Shown piece by piece: positions 54,094 through 64,000 of a stretch of DNA of 64,000 nt (its first letter is position 1; each line of letters starts with the position of its first letter). Location of the stretch: NCBI RefSeq assembly GCF_023151555.2, contig NZ_CP100426.1, positions 682,001 through 746,000 of the forward strand. The letters are read 5' to 3'. A program made the translations under genes and the position numbers. The notes under the pieces are model-generated. The model saw only the letters and a list, made by a program, of their open reading frames with translations, had not been told where the DNA came from and made no database searches. Source of the stretch: Photobacterium sp. CCB-ST2H9 (lineage in GTDB: Bacteria > Pseudomonadota > Gammaproteobacteria > Enterobacterales > Vibrionaceae).

Positions 54094-54714
54094 TCATTGG
54101 TTGAAATGAGCTTCAATATCATTCGATTTCAGATACGCCGGATGTGACGCCAGCTGTTGTGCGTAACTGGCAATATTCGGGAAATTCCTGAGAACCTGAT
54201 TGTTCTGTAAAATCTCGACGATGAAAGACATCATGATATCAGCACCACTCAATGTGTCTTCCACCAGATATTTTTTACCTGCCAGAGCCTGATCAAAATA
54301 AGACATCACTTTCGCAATCTCTCCATCTGCATATCCGGCAAGAAAATTCGTTTCACAACCGTCTTTTTCGACAAACATCTTAAGCAACAATGGCAGAATC
54401 GCAGAGCTTTCTGCAAAGTGGATCCACTGCAAATAAGCAACGTAAGCCGGTGTGCCGCGATGTGGTACCAGTCGGCCTTTGCCGTATTTATCAATCAGAT
54501 ACTCTGTGATCGCACCAGACTCCGAGACAACCAGACCATCATCGACAATCACCGGTGATTTCCCTAAAGGGTGCACCGTTTTCAATTCTGGCGGCGCAAG
54601 AAATGTGACGCTATCGCGCTGATACGGAATCACTTCATAATCCACGCCTAATTCTTCCAGCAACCAAATAATACGCTTGGAACGGGATTTGTTCAGATGG
54701 TGCAATTGAATCAT
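54094..54714 (-). CDS. glutathione S-transferase family protein
   Basis: 206 aa. N-terminal thioredoxin-like domain with the GST signature: LHHLNKSRSKRIIWLLEELGVDYEVIPYQRDS, HPLGKSPVIVDDGLVVSESGAITEYLI (cis-Pro loop and SES), then an all-helical C-terminal domain (FAESSAILPLLLKMFVEKDG, LSGADIMMSFIVEIL). A catalytic Ser or Tyr/Cys near residue 9-12 is suggested by the N-terminus (NKSRS). Cytosolic, probably detoxifying. Monocistronic. Confidence 0.92.
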   Translation of the reverse strand: MIQLHHLNKSRSKRIIWLLEELGVDYEVIPYQRDSVTFLAPPELKTVHPLGKSPVIVDDGLVVSESGAITEYLIDKYGKGRLVPHRGTPAYVAYLQWIHFAESSAILPLLLKMFVEKDGCETNFLAGYADGEIAKVMSYFDQALAGKKYLVEDTLSGADIMMSFIVEILQNNQVLRNFPNIASYAQQLASHPAYLKSNDIEAHFNQ

Positions 54715-54958
54715 TGAGTTCGACCTTTCTTGGTAGGGCTGACAGGCATACCCTGCTTATCAGACAGTGTTGTCAATATTACTGACTGGTCAGCCTACCT
54801 GATTCTTCCGCCTGTCTCCATGAACCGAAGCTGTCAATACTGAGCAAATATCACAAATTTCAATCACAACATCTCAGGAACGTCGCAAATATTGATCTGA
54901 GTGAAAGAAAACAGGCTTTGATGACAAATTCCTTTATTTTGCAGAGAAAGTGATTCGA

Positions 54959-54972
54959 TTGATCTGAATCAA
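54959..54972. promoter_or_regulatory. FNR box
   Basis: TTGAT-CTGA-ATCAA, a perfect match to the FNR consensus TTGAT-N4-ATCAA. Its centre (54965.5) is 41.5 bp before the expected start at 55007, the classic position for FNR activation, with TAAATT (54994-54999) as -10. Confidence 0.8.
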
Positions 54973-55006
54973 GCCATCTTTTGTCAGGAACGCTAAATTA
55001 AAGTTC

Positions 55007-55066
55007 TCCATGTTTTTGGGAAATGCATGTGTACGTTTGCCCCTCGCTTGCAGGGGCTTTTTTTTT
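55007..55066 (+). ncRNA. candidate FNR-activated small RNA
   Basis: A transcript of about 60 nt would start near 55007 and end at a clear Rho-independent terminator: GCCCCT (55039-55044) / AGGGGC (55052-55057) then nine T (55058-55066). There is no ORF on this strand in the 480-bp gap and the next gene (GH1) starts 130 bp beyond the terminator, so the unit looks like a free-standing RNA gene. The RNA includes CTCCATG near its 5' end. E. coli has an FNR-dependent RNA (FnrS), and this may be the counterpart, but apart from a shared CTCCAT I see little sequence similarity. Start inferred, not measured. Confidence 0.65.
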
Positions 55067-55083
55067 CATCTCCCACCACCTGA

Positions 55084-56586
<1,503 letters not shown>

Positions 56587-56654
56587 ACATTTGAACCTGT
56601 ATGTCAGGAGGAGTAAGCTTCTGACGTCGCAAAGATAAATCAGAAAGGACAGTC

Positions 56655-57575
56655 ATGAGCAGTAAACGTACCTACCCTATCGGCACTCCCGGCCAGAAAT
56701 GGACCATGAAAGAAAAAGCGGAGTGGCTGGCGCAGCTCAGTATCAAGCGTTCATATCAGGACGAAGTCGTAACAAAGATTGACGCCCTGAAAACACGCTT
56801 CGATGTATTTCAGTACGGTGCCCTGTCCTACGACACCGATAAATACCCGCTGTTTGCCATTTGTTCTAAAAACTGGAGTGACCAGAAGCCAACAGTGCTG
56901 GTGACAGGCGGTGTCCACGGTTACGAAACCAGTGGCGTGCACGGCGCAATCCAGTTTGTGGATCAGAAAGCTGAACACTACAGCCAGTTTTTCAACCTTC
57001 TGGTCGCTCCCTGCGTGAGCCCGTGGGGATACGAAACCATCAATCGCTGGAACCCGAACGCAATCGATCCCAATCGTTCTTTTTACGACAACAGTCCGGC
57101 TGAAGAGTCTGCCGCACTGATGGAAATGGTGAACGATATGGACATTGAGATTCTTGCCCATATTGATCTGCACGAAACCACGGACACGGATGAAACTGAA
57201 TTTCGTCCGGCGCTGGCAGCCCGGGATGGTGTTGAATATATTCCGGGTACCATCCCGGATGGCTTCTATGTGGTCGGTGACACCGCGAACCCGCACGATG
57301 CCTTCCAGAAAGCCATTATTGATGAAGTACGCAAAGTGACACACATTGCACCCGCAGATGATGAAGGCAACATCATCGGTTCTCCGGTCTCTCAGGAAGG
57401 GGTGATTGATTATCCACTGAAAAAACTGGGACTGTGTGCCGGCCTGTCTGACTGCCTGTACACTTCCACCACGGAAGTGTATCCGGACAGTCCGCTGGTC
57501 ACACCGTCAGAGTGTAATGACGCGCAAGTCGCGGCTATCGTCGGCGCGCTGGAATATATCATCAGGCAACAGTAA
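56655..57575 (+). CDS. M14 family zinc carboxypeptidase-like protein
   Basis: 306 aa, RBS AGAAAGGACAG. Zinc-binding motif HGYETSG (H-x-x-E) in VLVTGGVHGYETSGVHGAIQF and the later LAHIDLHETTD His/Glu, with the C-terminal catalytic Glu in STTEVYPDSPL. The N-terminal part (MSSKRTYPIGTPGQKWTMKEKAEWL) has no signal peptide, so it is cytosolic; it may trim peptides or deacylate small amino-acid conjugates (succinylglutamate desuccinylase-like members exist). Followed by a strong terminator. Confidence 0.85.
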   Translation: MSSKRTYPIGTPGQKWTMKEKAEWLAQLSIKRSYQDEVVTKIDALKTRFDVFQYGALSYDTDKYPLFAICSKNWSDQKPTVLVTGGVHGYETSGVHGAIQFVDQKAEHYSQFFNLLVAPCVSPWGYETINRWNPNAIDPNRSFYDNSPAEESAALMEMVNDMDIEILAHIDLHETTDTDETEFRPALAARDGVEYIPGTIPDGFYVVGDTANPHDAFQKAIIDEVRKVTHIAPADDEGNIIGSPVSQEGVIDYPLKKLGLCAGLSDCLYTSTTEVYPDSPLVTPSECNDAQVAAIVGALEYIIRQQ

Positions 57576-57583
57576 CCCCGCGT

Positions 57584-57618
57584 GAATCAGTGGCAGTAGG
57601 CTGCCACTGATTCATTTT
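57584..57618. terminator. M14 peptidase / GH129-like convergent terminator
   Basis: A 13-bp perfect stem GAATCAGTGGCAG (57584-57596) / CTGCCACTGATTC (57601-57613), TAGG loop. Confidence 0.85.
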
Positions 57619-57643
57619 CATAGCGAGGAACCTGCTCAAAGGC

Positions 57644-60112
57644 TCAGTACACCCCGGATGTCCACATCACAATACTGGGTTTCTGACCGTCCCCGGACTG
57701 CAATTCAGCCCGGAAACTCATCGCTGGCAGCGTCACCGTGTCGTCGCCGATCCGGACAACCTGCGACTTTTTCGTAAAGTTCGCCACAATCTGACTGCCG
57801 TCACTGAAACGGGTTTGCTGAATATTTCCGTCCTTATCCAGCCAGTCAAAACCGACCAGGGCTTTATCCCAGAGCACCTGATGCACAGGCGCAAATCCCT
57901 GCTGATAATGCTGCAATGCCCTGATTCTCGGTAAATCCGTCGACTGCGCTTCATCCCGGCTCAGATGCACCATCGGCGGTGTGTTATAGAGCATACCGGC
58001 AAGATCCCGGACACCTTTCACATCCGAAAACTTCAGACTGTCCATATGCCAGTGATGTGTGTTCATCAGCTCATCATGGAACACAGCCTGATATAACGGG
58101 ATCTTAAACGCCGGTGTGAAAAAGAGCGACCTGTAGGGCTCCTTCACCTGAGCAGACCGGAAGAAAAACGCTGGTTTCTGATCCGGATACCAGGCCCCCA
58201 GAAAATAAGGCGAACGACGATTGCGTTTCATATCCGGATCTGTCCAGCCAAATCCCGTGGTTTCCATACCATGCGCAAACACCACCCCACGAGTTGTGAT
58301 GCTGTTACCGTCTTCCGAACCCAGCACCATGCCCTGCTCACTCATCCATGACATTCGGGCATTAAAAGCTTCAGTCATTCTTTGCTCAGACATGCCGGAC
58401 TCCGGCTCTGAACCTGACAGATATGGCCGGACGGTATAATCTTCACGCGCCATACCGGTTGCATCCACATCTAAAAACAGGCTGTTAAACCGTCCGAATT
58501 TCATAATGTGCTGAGCCCGTCGTTTCACATAATCAGTTCCACAGCCCGGATTGAGGTAATTGCCTTGTCCGCGAAAACCACGCTGCTTGCTGCCGTCGGC
58601 ATTTTCTATTGCACATGCCTTCCTGACGGATTCCGGAAGATGCGCGGTCAGCCAGCTTTCATTATCGGTCACGTGAATGGCGGTGTTATAGGAGTCATAG
58701 GTTGCCACCAGATAACCCGATTGTTTCGCCTGATCCACCACCTCCGGCTGAAAAAATGCGGGCAACCAGTTATCCAGCCCAATCCAAAGACGGTTCAGCC
58801 CGGCAGCTTGAAAAGTCTGAAGGACAGGTTGTGACAGACTCTGCCCCCACAGCGAGGGAGCGATCAGAAAACGGGCCGCATGATCCTTCAGATAGGCTTT
58901 TCGCTGACGGACCGCTTCGTATTGTCTGGCAATGCCATCCTCGTCCACCTGAGGCGCACTGAAAGGAAAATAAGCTGCCAGAGACCGGTTGACCGCCTCA
59001 ACTAATAACCGCTTCTGGTACTGGTTCAACCGAATCTTTCCATTCGATTGCGTCAGCGGCGTCAGCTCCCGGACCGCTTCCTGGTCAGCAAACGGACTCA
59101 GGTTTGGATCGCTGAAAAACCATTGCATCAGTCCAGCCCAATCGGTCACATCCTGCTCAGCGATGCCGTCCGAGCCAAACAGATAGACATGACTGGCACC
59201 GATCAGCTTCCTGACATTCGGGTTGTGTGCGGCCTTATCGCTCAGGCTGTCCCGCTCCCCTTGCGCTTCCCGCCACTGACGGTAACGGCTAGCTCCCGAC
59301 AGGTTGTCCGTGCCCATGTGAATCAAGAGCTGAAAGGGCTCTTTCCGGTTCAGAGCCGTAAACAGATGACTGGATGTCATCTCGACCGCAGCCTGTTGCC
59401 CTTTGGTCTTTTGACCTGACAAGTCTCTGAAATCAATCCGGTTATTAAAAGGATTCAGTAACAAATAAGAGAAAAAACGATCGGCAGAGGCTGCCTTGTT
59501 TTCATGGCTGGCCGTTTTTTTGGCCGTACTCACCGGGTGAGCCGACACCGTCCAGAACGGCATTTTCAAATCTTGGGTGGTATTACTGCCGGAATACTCA
59601 TTTTGCAGATAAGAGGCCCAGGTTTCATGACGTACCGGGACGCGCAGCCCTTCATTCAGCGGTAATAACAGGGCGTCTGCAAATTCCTCGGGTAAGTCAA
59701 ACCAGTTTAAGCGTACCGGTTGATTCCGGCTGATGCGCTGATCCGCATTCCTTTCAAACTGCAAACTCAGATCATTCGCCTCCAGCCGGGCACTGACCTG
59801 AATATTGCTCGGTAACCACAGCCACGACAGAACATTGGGCTGTGTCTGCGGCAGCTGACGCACCGACTGGCGTAAACCATCCACACTGGCATTGGCCTGG
59901 TTCACTGCGTATGTCTGACCATCAGCGATCCAGTCAATAGCCAGTGTTTGGGGGTCCAGCCGGACCTGCTGGTTCTGATGGCGCAGAGAAAGCATTTCTG
60001 CATGTGTCTCTGGCGCTGCAAAAGCCGCACAAACCAGCAGTAATAAGGGTTTGTAAGCAGCAGAGAAAGAAAATCGGGCAACATGGGTTTGATGGAAAAG
60101 TGCTGTTTTCAT
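57644..60112 (-). CDS. secreted GH129/GH101-like glycoside hydrolase
   Basis: 822 aa from the ATG at 60110-60112 (CAGGT upstream). Signal peptide about residues 1-38 (FAAPETHA). The catalytic region has LFLDVDATGMARED and GSEDGNSITTRG with Asp and Glu in the positions of nucleophile and acid/base of the GH101/GH129 alpha-N-acetylgalactosaminidases, and an extended set of Trp/Tyr-rich strands around them. Such enzymes release GalNAc or Gal-GalNAc from mucin-type glycans. It lies about 90 bp after the DUF2861 gene on the same strand, so it is probably part of the vxr operon. The exact family assignment is by eye. Confidence 0.75.
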   Translation of the reverse strand: MKTALFHQTHVARFSFSAAYKPLLLLVCAAFAAPETHAEMLSLRHQNQQVRLDPQTLAIDWIADGQTYAVNQANASVDGLRQSVRQLPQTQPNVLSWLWLPSNIQVSARLEANDLSLQFERNADQRISRNQPVRLNWFDLPEEFADALLLPLNEGLRVPVRHETWASYLQNEYSGSNTTQDLKMPFWTVSAHPVSTAKKTASHENKAASADRFFSYLLLNPFNNRIDFRDLSGQKTKGQQAAVEMTSSHLFTALNRKEPFQLLIHMGTDNLSGASRYRQWREAQGERDSLSDKAAHNPNVRKLIGASHVYLFGSDGIAEQDVTDWAGLMQWFFSDPNLSPFADQEAVRELTPLTQSNGKIRLNQYQKRLLVEAVNRSLAAYFPFSAPQVDEDGIARQYEAVRQRKAYLKDHAARFLIAPSLWGQSLSQPVLQTFQAAGLNRLWIGLDNWLPAFFQPEVVDQAKQSGYLVATYDSYNTAIHVTDNESWLTAHLPESVRKACAIENADGSKQRGFRGQGNYLNPGCGTDYVKRRAQHIMKFGRFNSLFLDVDATGMAREDYTVRPYLSGSEPESGMSEQRMTEAFNARMSWMSEQGMVLGSEDGNSITTRGVVFAHGMETTGFGWTDPDMKRNRRSPYFLGAWYPDQKPAFFFRSAQVKEPYRSLFFTPAFKIPLYQAVFHDELMNTHHWHMDSLKFSDVKGVRDLAGMLYNTPPMVHLSRDEAQSTDLPRIRALQHYQQGFAPVHQVLWDKALVGFDWLDKDGNIQQTRFSDGSQIVANFTKKSQVVRIGDDTVTLPAMSFRAELQSGDGQKPSIVMWTSGVY

Positions 60113-60203
60113 GTAAATACCTGTTTGTTTCGATACAGGTATTAGACGTGAGCCATCATTGCGAATTGTCACCCCAGTGTCTTCATTATCGCCTGCTCGC
60201 CAT

Positions 60204-61121
60204 TCACGGACGACTCACATGCAGATATCTGACTGGTAAAGTTACCCGGTACACCTGTTCAATATCCAGACTGCCCTGAAAATAGCGTGATGCCACCACA
60301 GCGCTTAGCCATTCAGCATCCGCGGGAACGGATGCCGGTATGATTCCCCGCCTCTGGTTGTCGAGCTGGACGGCTTCCAGCGGTGCAGCGAGCTGATAAG
60401 TGCCATCCAGCCATTGCCAGAGACGACGGGAAACCTGACACCGGCGCGCAGGTGTGACTTCCGGCGAGGGAAACAGAAACGGGCTCTCCGTCTGACGCTT
60501 ATCCTGAAATGTCACCGGCGCTGCTGAACCGGGCAGCCACGCTGAGACCAGAATCAACGGATAAGTCTGTTTCCCGACCTGCAGCAGATACCCCCCATCA
60601 GGTACCGGCTGAAACCACTCAGCGCTTTCCAGCTCTGCGTAACCCTCTTTATCGGGTGTCACGATACCACTCAGCCAGGGCTTCCCTGCCCTGTCGGTCA
60701 GAACAATAGTCAACGGCTGGCTGGCACCTTCGATGGCAACTTTTAACTGTTGCACCTGCTGATGAAGATTCACTTTATGCTGGAGGGACAATGAAACCCG
60801 CATTGCGGTTTGAGTACTGTCTGCCAGAGATAAAGGTGCTCCCAGACGCCGTCCGCAATCGGACTGATTCAGGATCTGCTGAAACACAGGTTGCCACTGG
60901 GATACCGGCACCGATGCATGCTGCTGCAAAGTAAGCTGCAACTCCTGCCATGCCAGCTCAGTCTGATCCTCGACCAATGCCTGATAAACAGACTGTAACG
61001 GCGTCGTCATGAACCAGTCAGCCGGATTGGTCGGGAACGGACCCGCTGCCGTTGGCAAAGCAAGACTGGCAAGCAGGCATGAGAGCCGCCATCGTTTCCT
61101 GAAAGAAAGCCGGTTCAACAC
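60204..61121 (-). CDS. vxrC: DUF2861 protein (VxrC-like)
   Basis: 305 aa. N-terminal signal-like segment (RWRLSCLLASLALPTAAGPFPTNPADWF) and then a periplasmic/outer-membrane domain with a conserved-looking Cys pair (NQSDCGRRLGAPLSL and ARRCQVSRRLWQWLDGTYQLAAPLEAVQLDNQRRGIIPASVPADAEWLSAV). I recall DUF2861 as the family of VxrC, encoded after VxrAB in Vibrio cholerae. Two bases separate it from the vxrB stop, so the three genes are tightly linked. Function unknown. Confidence 0.78.
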   Translation of the reverse strand: MLNRLSFRKRWRLSCLLASLALPTAAGPFPTNPADWFMTTPLQSVYQALVEDQTELAWQELQLTLQQHASVPVSQWQPVFQQILNQSDCGRRLGAPLSLADSTQTAMRVSLSLQHKVNLHQQVQQLKVAIEGASQPLTIVLTDRAGKPWLSGIVTPDKEGYAELESAEWFQPVPDGGYLLQVGKQTYPLILVSAWLPGSAAPVTFQDKRQTESPFLFPSPEVTPARRCQVSRRLWQWLDGTYQLAAPLEAVQLDNQRRGIIPASVPADAEWLSAVVASRYFQGSLDIEQVYRVTLPVRYLHVSRP

Positions 61122-61123
61122 GG

Positions 61124-61768
61124 TTATTCTCCCCTGAGCCGGTAGCCGACACTGCGCACCGTTTCGATTTCCAGCGCTGGCAGTTTCTGCCGAAGATGCA
61201 AAATGTGATTATCGACCGTCCGTGTCGACGGAAATGCCTGAAATCCCCAAACTTTGTTGAGCAATTCATCTCTGTGATACACCCGGTTGGGGTTTTGCAC
61301 CAGCAAGGCCAGCAGCTGAAATTCTTTCGGCTTCAATGGCACGGTTTGCCCGTTCTCCTGCACAGACTGACCGGACAGGTTCACCACCAGACTCTTGTAA
61401 CGGATCTCAACCTCACCCAGCGGCCGCAGTTGGGCCTGAACCCGGGCCAGCAGTTCCTCATGCGCAAAAGGTTTGATGACATAGTCCTTTGCTCCGGCCC
61501 CCAATCCTTCAACCCGGTGCGCCACTTCTGTTTTTGCCGTCAGAATAATCACCGGCAACGCTTTTTTGGTCAGCCATTCCGGCAGCCATTGGACGCTGTC
61601 TCCTTCCGGCAATTGCCGGTCCAGCACCACCAAATCAGCCTGATACCAGTACTTTTCGACATCAGCCATACGTTTGATCCAGCGACAGCTGTACCCCTGG
61701 CCAGTCAGATAACGAGACAGCCCTTCCCCCAGTAAATGATCGTCTTCGACCAGTAATATCTGACTCAT
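61124..61768 (-). CDS. vxrB: response regulator (VxrB/WigR-like)
   Basis: 214 aa. Receiver domain: D9/D10, phospho-acceptor D50 (LVVLDRQLPEG), K99 (YVIKPF). C-terminal OmpR/PhoB winged helix with LKPKEFQLLALLVQNPNRVYHRDELLNKVWG and RTVDNHILHLRQKL. Its start overlaps the kinase stop by four bases. In V. cholerae VxrAB (also called WigKR) governs cell-wall homeostasis and type VI secretion; that role is carried over here by homology only. Confidence 0.88.
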   Translation of the reverse strand: MSQILLVEDDHLLGEGLSRYLTGQGYSCRWIKRMADVEKYWYQADLVVLDRQLPEGDSVQWLPEWLTKKALPVIILTAKTEVAHRVEGLGAGAKDYVIKPFAHEELLARVQAQLRPLGEVEIRYKSLVVNLSGQSVQENGQTVPLKPKEFQLLALLVQNPNRVYHRDELLNKVWGFQAFPSTRTVDNHILHLRQKLPALEIETVRSVGYRLRGE

Positions 61769-63255
61769 CTGGGTAACTCCAGTCTGTATCTTGTCGGTTG
61801 ACGGTGTTCAGTTAATTTGCCGCCCAGCCGTCGCATGATGCGCCTGACAATCATCAGGCCAATCCCCATTCCATCTGTGTGATCCGTTGTTTTTCCTTTG
61901 GTTTTCCCAGCATCAGACACAAAACGCCGCCACAGCAGACGCCGGGGTGATGACTGCCCCTGATCGCTGATTTCAATCCAGATTTTTTCCCCGGTGATCT
62001 TTGCTTCAATGCGCACCGGAGGCTCACCATGAATGAGTGCGTTGCGTATCAGGTTGTCCAGACACACACCCAGCCAATAATACGGCAGCGCGATTTCCAG
62101 ATCGCCTGTCAGACGATAACTGAGGTTGTACGGTTCAGTCACGGCATCCAACCAGTCGGAGAACAAGGCCAGATCGCCTTCCGCCATCGCATCCTGCCTG
62201 TCACTCAGGAAGCCTTTGCTGGCCTCAGTCAGACGGGACAAGCGCTGGTAATCACCGGAAAGTCTGTAGAATGCATCCTGCGCCGGGCCGCTGAGATGAT
62301 CAAACTCATCACGAAACTGTTCCACAGTGAATCCCAGACTGGTCACTGGTGTTCTCAGTTCGTGGGTAAGTAACTGCAAAATAAACTGACGTTCTTTCAG
62401 TGCACGCCGCCGCTCCAGCAGCATCTTCAGTGCCAGCCCCGGCACCGCCACCAGCAAAAGCACCAGTGCCGCCTGCCACCACAAAGGACGTTCGGGTACA
62501 GATGAAATGCATAAGTTACTGTATTGCATGACGCAATTCTGATGATCCTGAGCATCCAGCGAAGTGACAGACAACCCGGCCTCATCAGCAACGTCCTCCC
62601 ATTGTTCTGCACGAAGTACGTCAATGCCCCCGGGGTGATTTCGCCACAGCTGGCCATGATTACTGAGATAAAAACGATATCCTTCAAAGAGCGCTGTTTT
62701 GCCGGATGAAGAGAGTGAAGCCATAGCTTCGTGCAAAGGATGCTCAGGATTGGCCAGTGTCAGATTGCCTGCATGTTCCTGCAGAAATGCCCTGACGACA
62801 GATTGATCCGCTTGCCCTTGAAGATAGGCCAGATACCGGTCAGCATAGCTGCCCCCAGCCGGATGCAGTGCTGACAACACCGAATTCCAGTCTGACGTCA
62901 GTTCCCCAGCCTGGCACAACAGCCATTCAAACTGCATCGCCTGCTGCCAGGCCGGGCTCTGTACCATCGGATCTTCCGCTGGCAATTCACAGTTCTGGTG
63001 AACGGTATAAAGGGTTTTCAGTTGCTGCCAGCTGAATGTTGCCAGATCCGGATACTGGCTGGCCGGAAGCAGCAAAGACTGGGGAAATTGATTAAGTGTT
63101 TGCTGCGAAATTATCTGGTCAGCATCAATCGCCGCAAGACGATCAGTAAATTGTTGCCACTGTTGCTGAATTGATGGCACGGACGACGCTCCGCCTGACT
63201 GTGCAGATGCGGGCAACGCCATAAAAATCAGTGCAAACCAGACCACTCTCAACAA
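61765..63255 (-). CDS. vxrA: sensor histidine kinase (VxrA/WigK-like)
   Basis: 496 aa. A signal/first membrane segment (RVVWFALIFMALPASA), a large periplasmic sensor domain (about 20-255, DUF3404-like as I recall it for VxrA; disulfide-prone Cys in HQNCVMQYSNLCISS), a second membrane helix (WWQAALVLLLVAVPGLALKMLL) and the kinase core. H-box QLLTHELRTPVTSLGFTVEQFRDEF with phospho-His298, N-box NALIHGEP, and GIGLMIVRRIMRRLGGKL as the G-box. It probably phosphorylates the VxrB product when cell-wall stress is sensed. First gene of the minus-strand run vxrA-vxrB-vxrC-GH. Confidence 0.88.
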   Translation of the reverse strand: MLRVVWFALIFMALPASAQSGGASSVPSIQQQWQQFTDRLAAIDADQIISQQTLNQFPQSLLLPASQYPDLATFSWQQLKTLYTVHQNCELPAEDPMVQSPAWQQAMQFEWLLCQAGELTSDWNSVLSALHPAGGSYADRYLAYLQGQADQSVVRAFLQEHAGNLTLANPEHPLHEAMASLSSSGKTALFEGYRFYLSNHGQLWRNHPGGIDVLRAEQWEDVADEAGLSVTSLDAQDHQNCVMQYSNLCISSVPERPLWWQAALVLLLVAVPGLALKMLLERRRALKERQFILQLLTHELRTPVTSLGFTVEQFRDEFDHLSGPAQDAFYRLSGDYQRLSRLTEASKGFLSDRQDAMAEGDLALFSDWLDAVTEPYNLSYRLTGDLEIALPYYWLGVCLDNLIRNALIHGEPPVRIEAKITGEKIWIEISDQGQSSPRRLLWRRFVSDAGKTKGKTTDHTDGMGIGLMIVRRIMRRLGGKLTEHRQPTRYRLELPR

Positions 63256-63349
63256 AATTTTCCTCTGAACCCAAACCTGTGAGTATACTCATGCTCAGCA
63301 CCGTTTTGTCGCCGCAATGTCACCATTGTCTGTTTTCTGACAACATCTC

Positions 63350-64000
63350 TCAGACATGGTCCGGTTGAGCCGGACTCACCTGTTTCAGCACTTGAGTCAG
63401 AGAATCCAGCGCCTGCATGGCCGCATTATCCGGCTCCCCGGCCTCCGGCAATGCAAAACCGATATTGATCCGCAAGCTGTCCCGGTAAAAATCACGACAA
63501 GTAAAGAATTCACCTAAACGAATGTCCAGCTGCGCATCAGCCAGCAGATGTTTCAGTTTCGCCGTTGCCATCCCCGGAAGCTGGAGCCACAGGACCATAC
63601 CGCCAGCCGGATCACTGATCCGCACGGCATCCTGAAGCTGTTGCTGAAGATACTCCGTGTATCGCTGCTTGTTGGTCAGTAACGCAAAACGTCTGTTCTT
63701 CAGATGACGTCCATATTGCCCGCTGTCAATAAAATCGGCGATGGCCAGCTGTACCGGCAATGCAACCCCGAAACACCCGGCACGAAATTTACGGAGGTAG
63801 GCCTCCAGGTACCGTCCCGGCAGACACCAGCCTAACCGATAGCCGGCCGCCAGTGTTTTTGAGACTGAACCACACCAGAGTATATAGCCGGATTTATCGT
63901 AATATTTGGCAGGCAGCGGCACGGTGTTGCTGTGTGGCAACTCCATGTACACATCATCTTCGATCACCGGGATCTGATACTGTGCCGCCATGTCCGCCAG
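63350..64000 (-). CDS. MocR-type or class I aminotransferase-domain protein (partial)
   Basis: The frame is open to the window end, so only the C-terminal ~217 residues are seen. It is a fold-type I aminotransferase domain of the PdxR/YdcR kind: VIEDDVYMELPHSNTV, LWCGSVSKTLAAGYRLGW with the PLP Lys, FGVALPVQLAIADFI and SDPAGGMVLWLQLPG. If a GntR helix-turn-helix precedes it off the window, it is a second MocR regulator; otherwise a plain aminotransferase. It lies 95 bp from vxrA. Confidence 0.85.
   Translation of the reverse strand: MADMAAQYQIPVIEDDVYMELPHSNTVPLPAKYYDKSGYILWCGSVSKTLAAGYRLGWCLPGRYLEAYLRKFRAGCFGVALPVQLAIADFIDSGQYGRHLKNRRFALLTNKQRYTEYLQQQLQDAVRISDPAGGMVLWLQLPGMATAKLKHLLADAQLDIRLGEFFTCRDFYRDSLRINIGFALPEAGEPDNAAMQALDSLTQVLKQVSPAQPDHV

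Overview
The window looks like a Vibrionaceae chromosome segment, most like Photobacterium, of roughly 50% GC. The reasons are the gene set and gene order: NhaD antiporter, gcvT / XRE-cupin regulator / glyA-gcvH-gcvP, a DUF3081-like small protein, a DUF2861 protein behind a VxrAB-type two-component system, SgrR, and a compact cobTSUC set. These assignments come from reading protein motifs by eye, with no database search.

Layout. 0-6 kb: envelope and ion genes (partial ArnT-like glycosyltransferase, threonine aldolase, b-type cytochrome, lipid A phosphoethanolamine transferase EptA, NhaD); the cytochrome/eptA divergent region carries two perfect PmrA-type boxes. 6-16 kb: secreted nuclease, DD-carboxypeptidase, sgrR with a divergent SgrS-like small RNA, coiled-coil protein, lipase pair, sphingomyelinase C, aromatic/aspartate aminotransferase with a TyrR-type box. 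16-24.4 kb: glycine cleavage locus, with one 10-mer repeated at all three promoters and a perfect PurR box ahead of glyA. 24.4-30.6 kb: MerR-methyltransferase fusion with a GNAT enzyme, LysE exporter, an undescribed three-gene operon (Zn-hydrolase-like protein, lipoprotein, helical protein), tag.

31-41 kb is the most unusual part. It has a tight three-gene operon (ATP-grasp ligase, MFS exporter, FAD/NAD(P) enzyme) that looks like a small metabolite pathway. Next comes a threonyl-tRNA synthetase consisting only of catalytic and anticodon domains, preceded by a complete threonine attenuator with a 28-aa leader peptide containing five Thr codons in six. Then follow a lipoprotein hydrolase and a membrane AraC regulator sharing repeated operator-like sequences, and an MFS gene broken by an in-frame TAG.

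41-50 kb: flavin-reductase-like protein, cobTSUC for late cobalamin synthesis, an aerolysin-family pore-forming toxin beside an AT-rich gap, two cupins, a DUF3291 protein, a LysE exporter. 49.6-64 kb: a large lipoprotein metallophosphoesterase, a MocR regulator, GST, a perfect FNR box in front of a short terminator-ended RNA, GH1 glucosidase, M14 peptidase, and a GH129/GH101-like glycosidase behind vxrA-vxrB-DUF2861. A second MocR-type gene runs off the end.

Secreted effectors (nuclease, sphingomyelinase, aerolysin, lipases, glycosidase) and antimicrobial-peptide resistance (eptA, possibly the ArnT-like enzyme) suggest a host-associated or scavenging lifestyle. No rRNA, tRNA, CRISPR array, IS element or phage was recognised.
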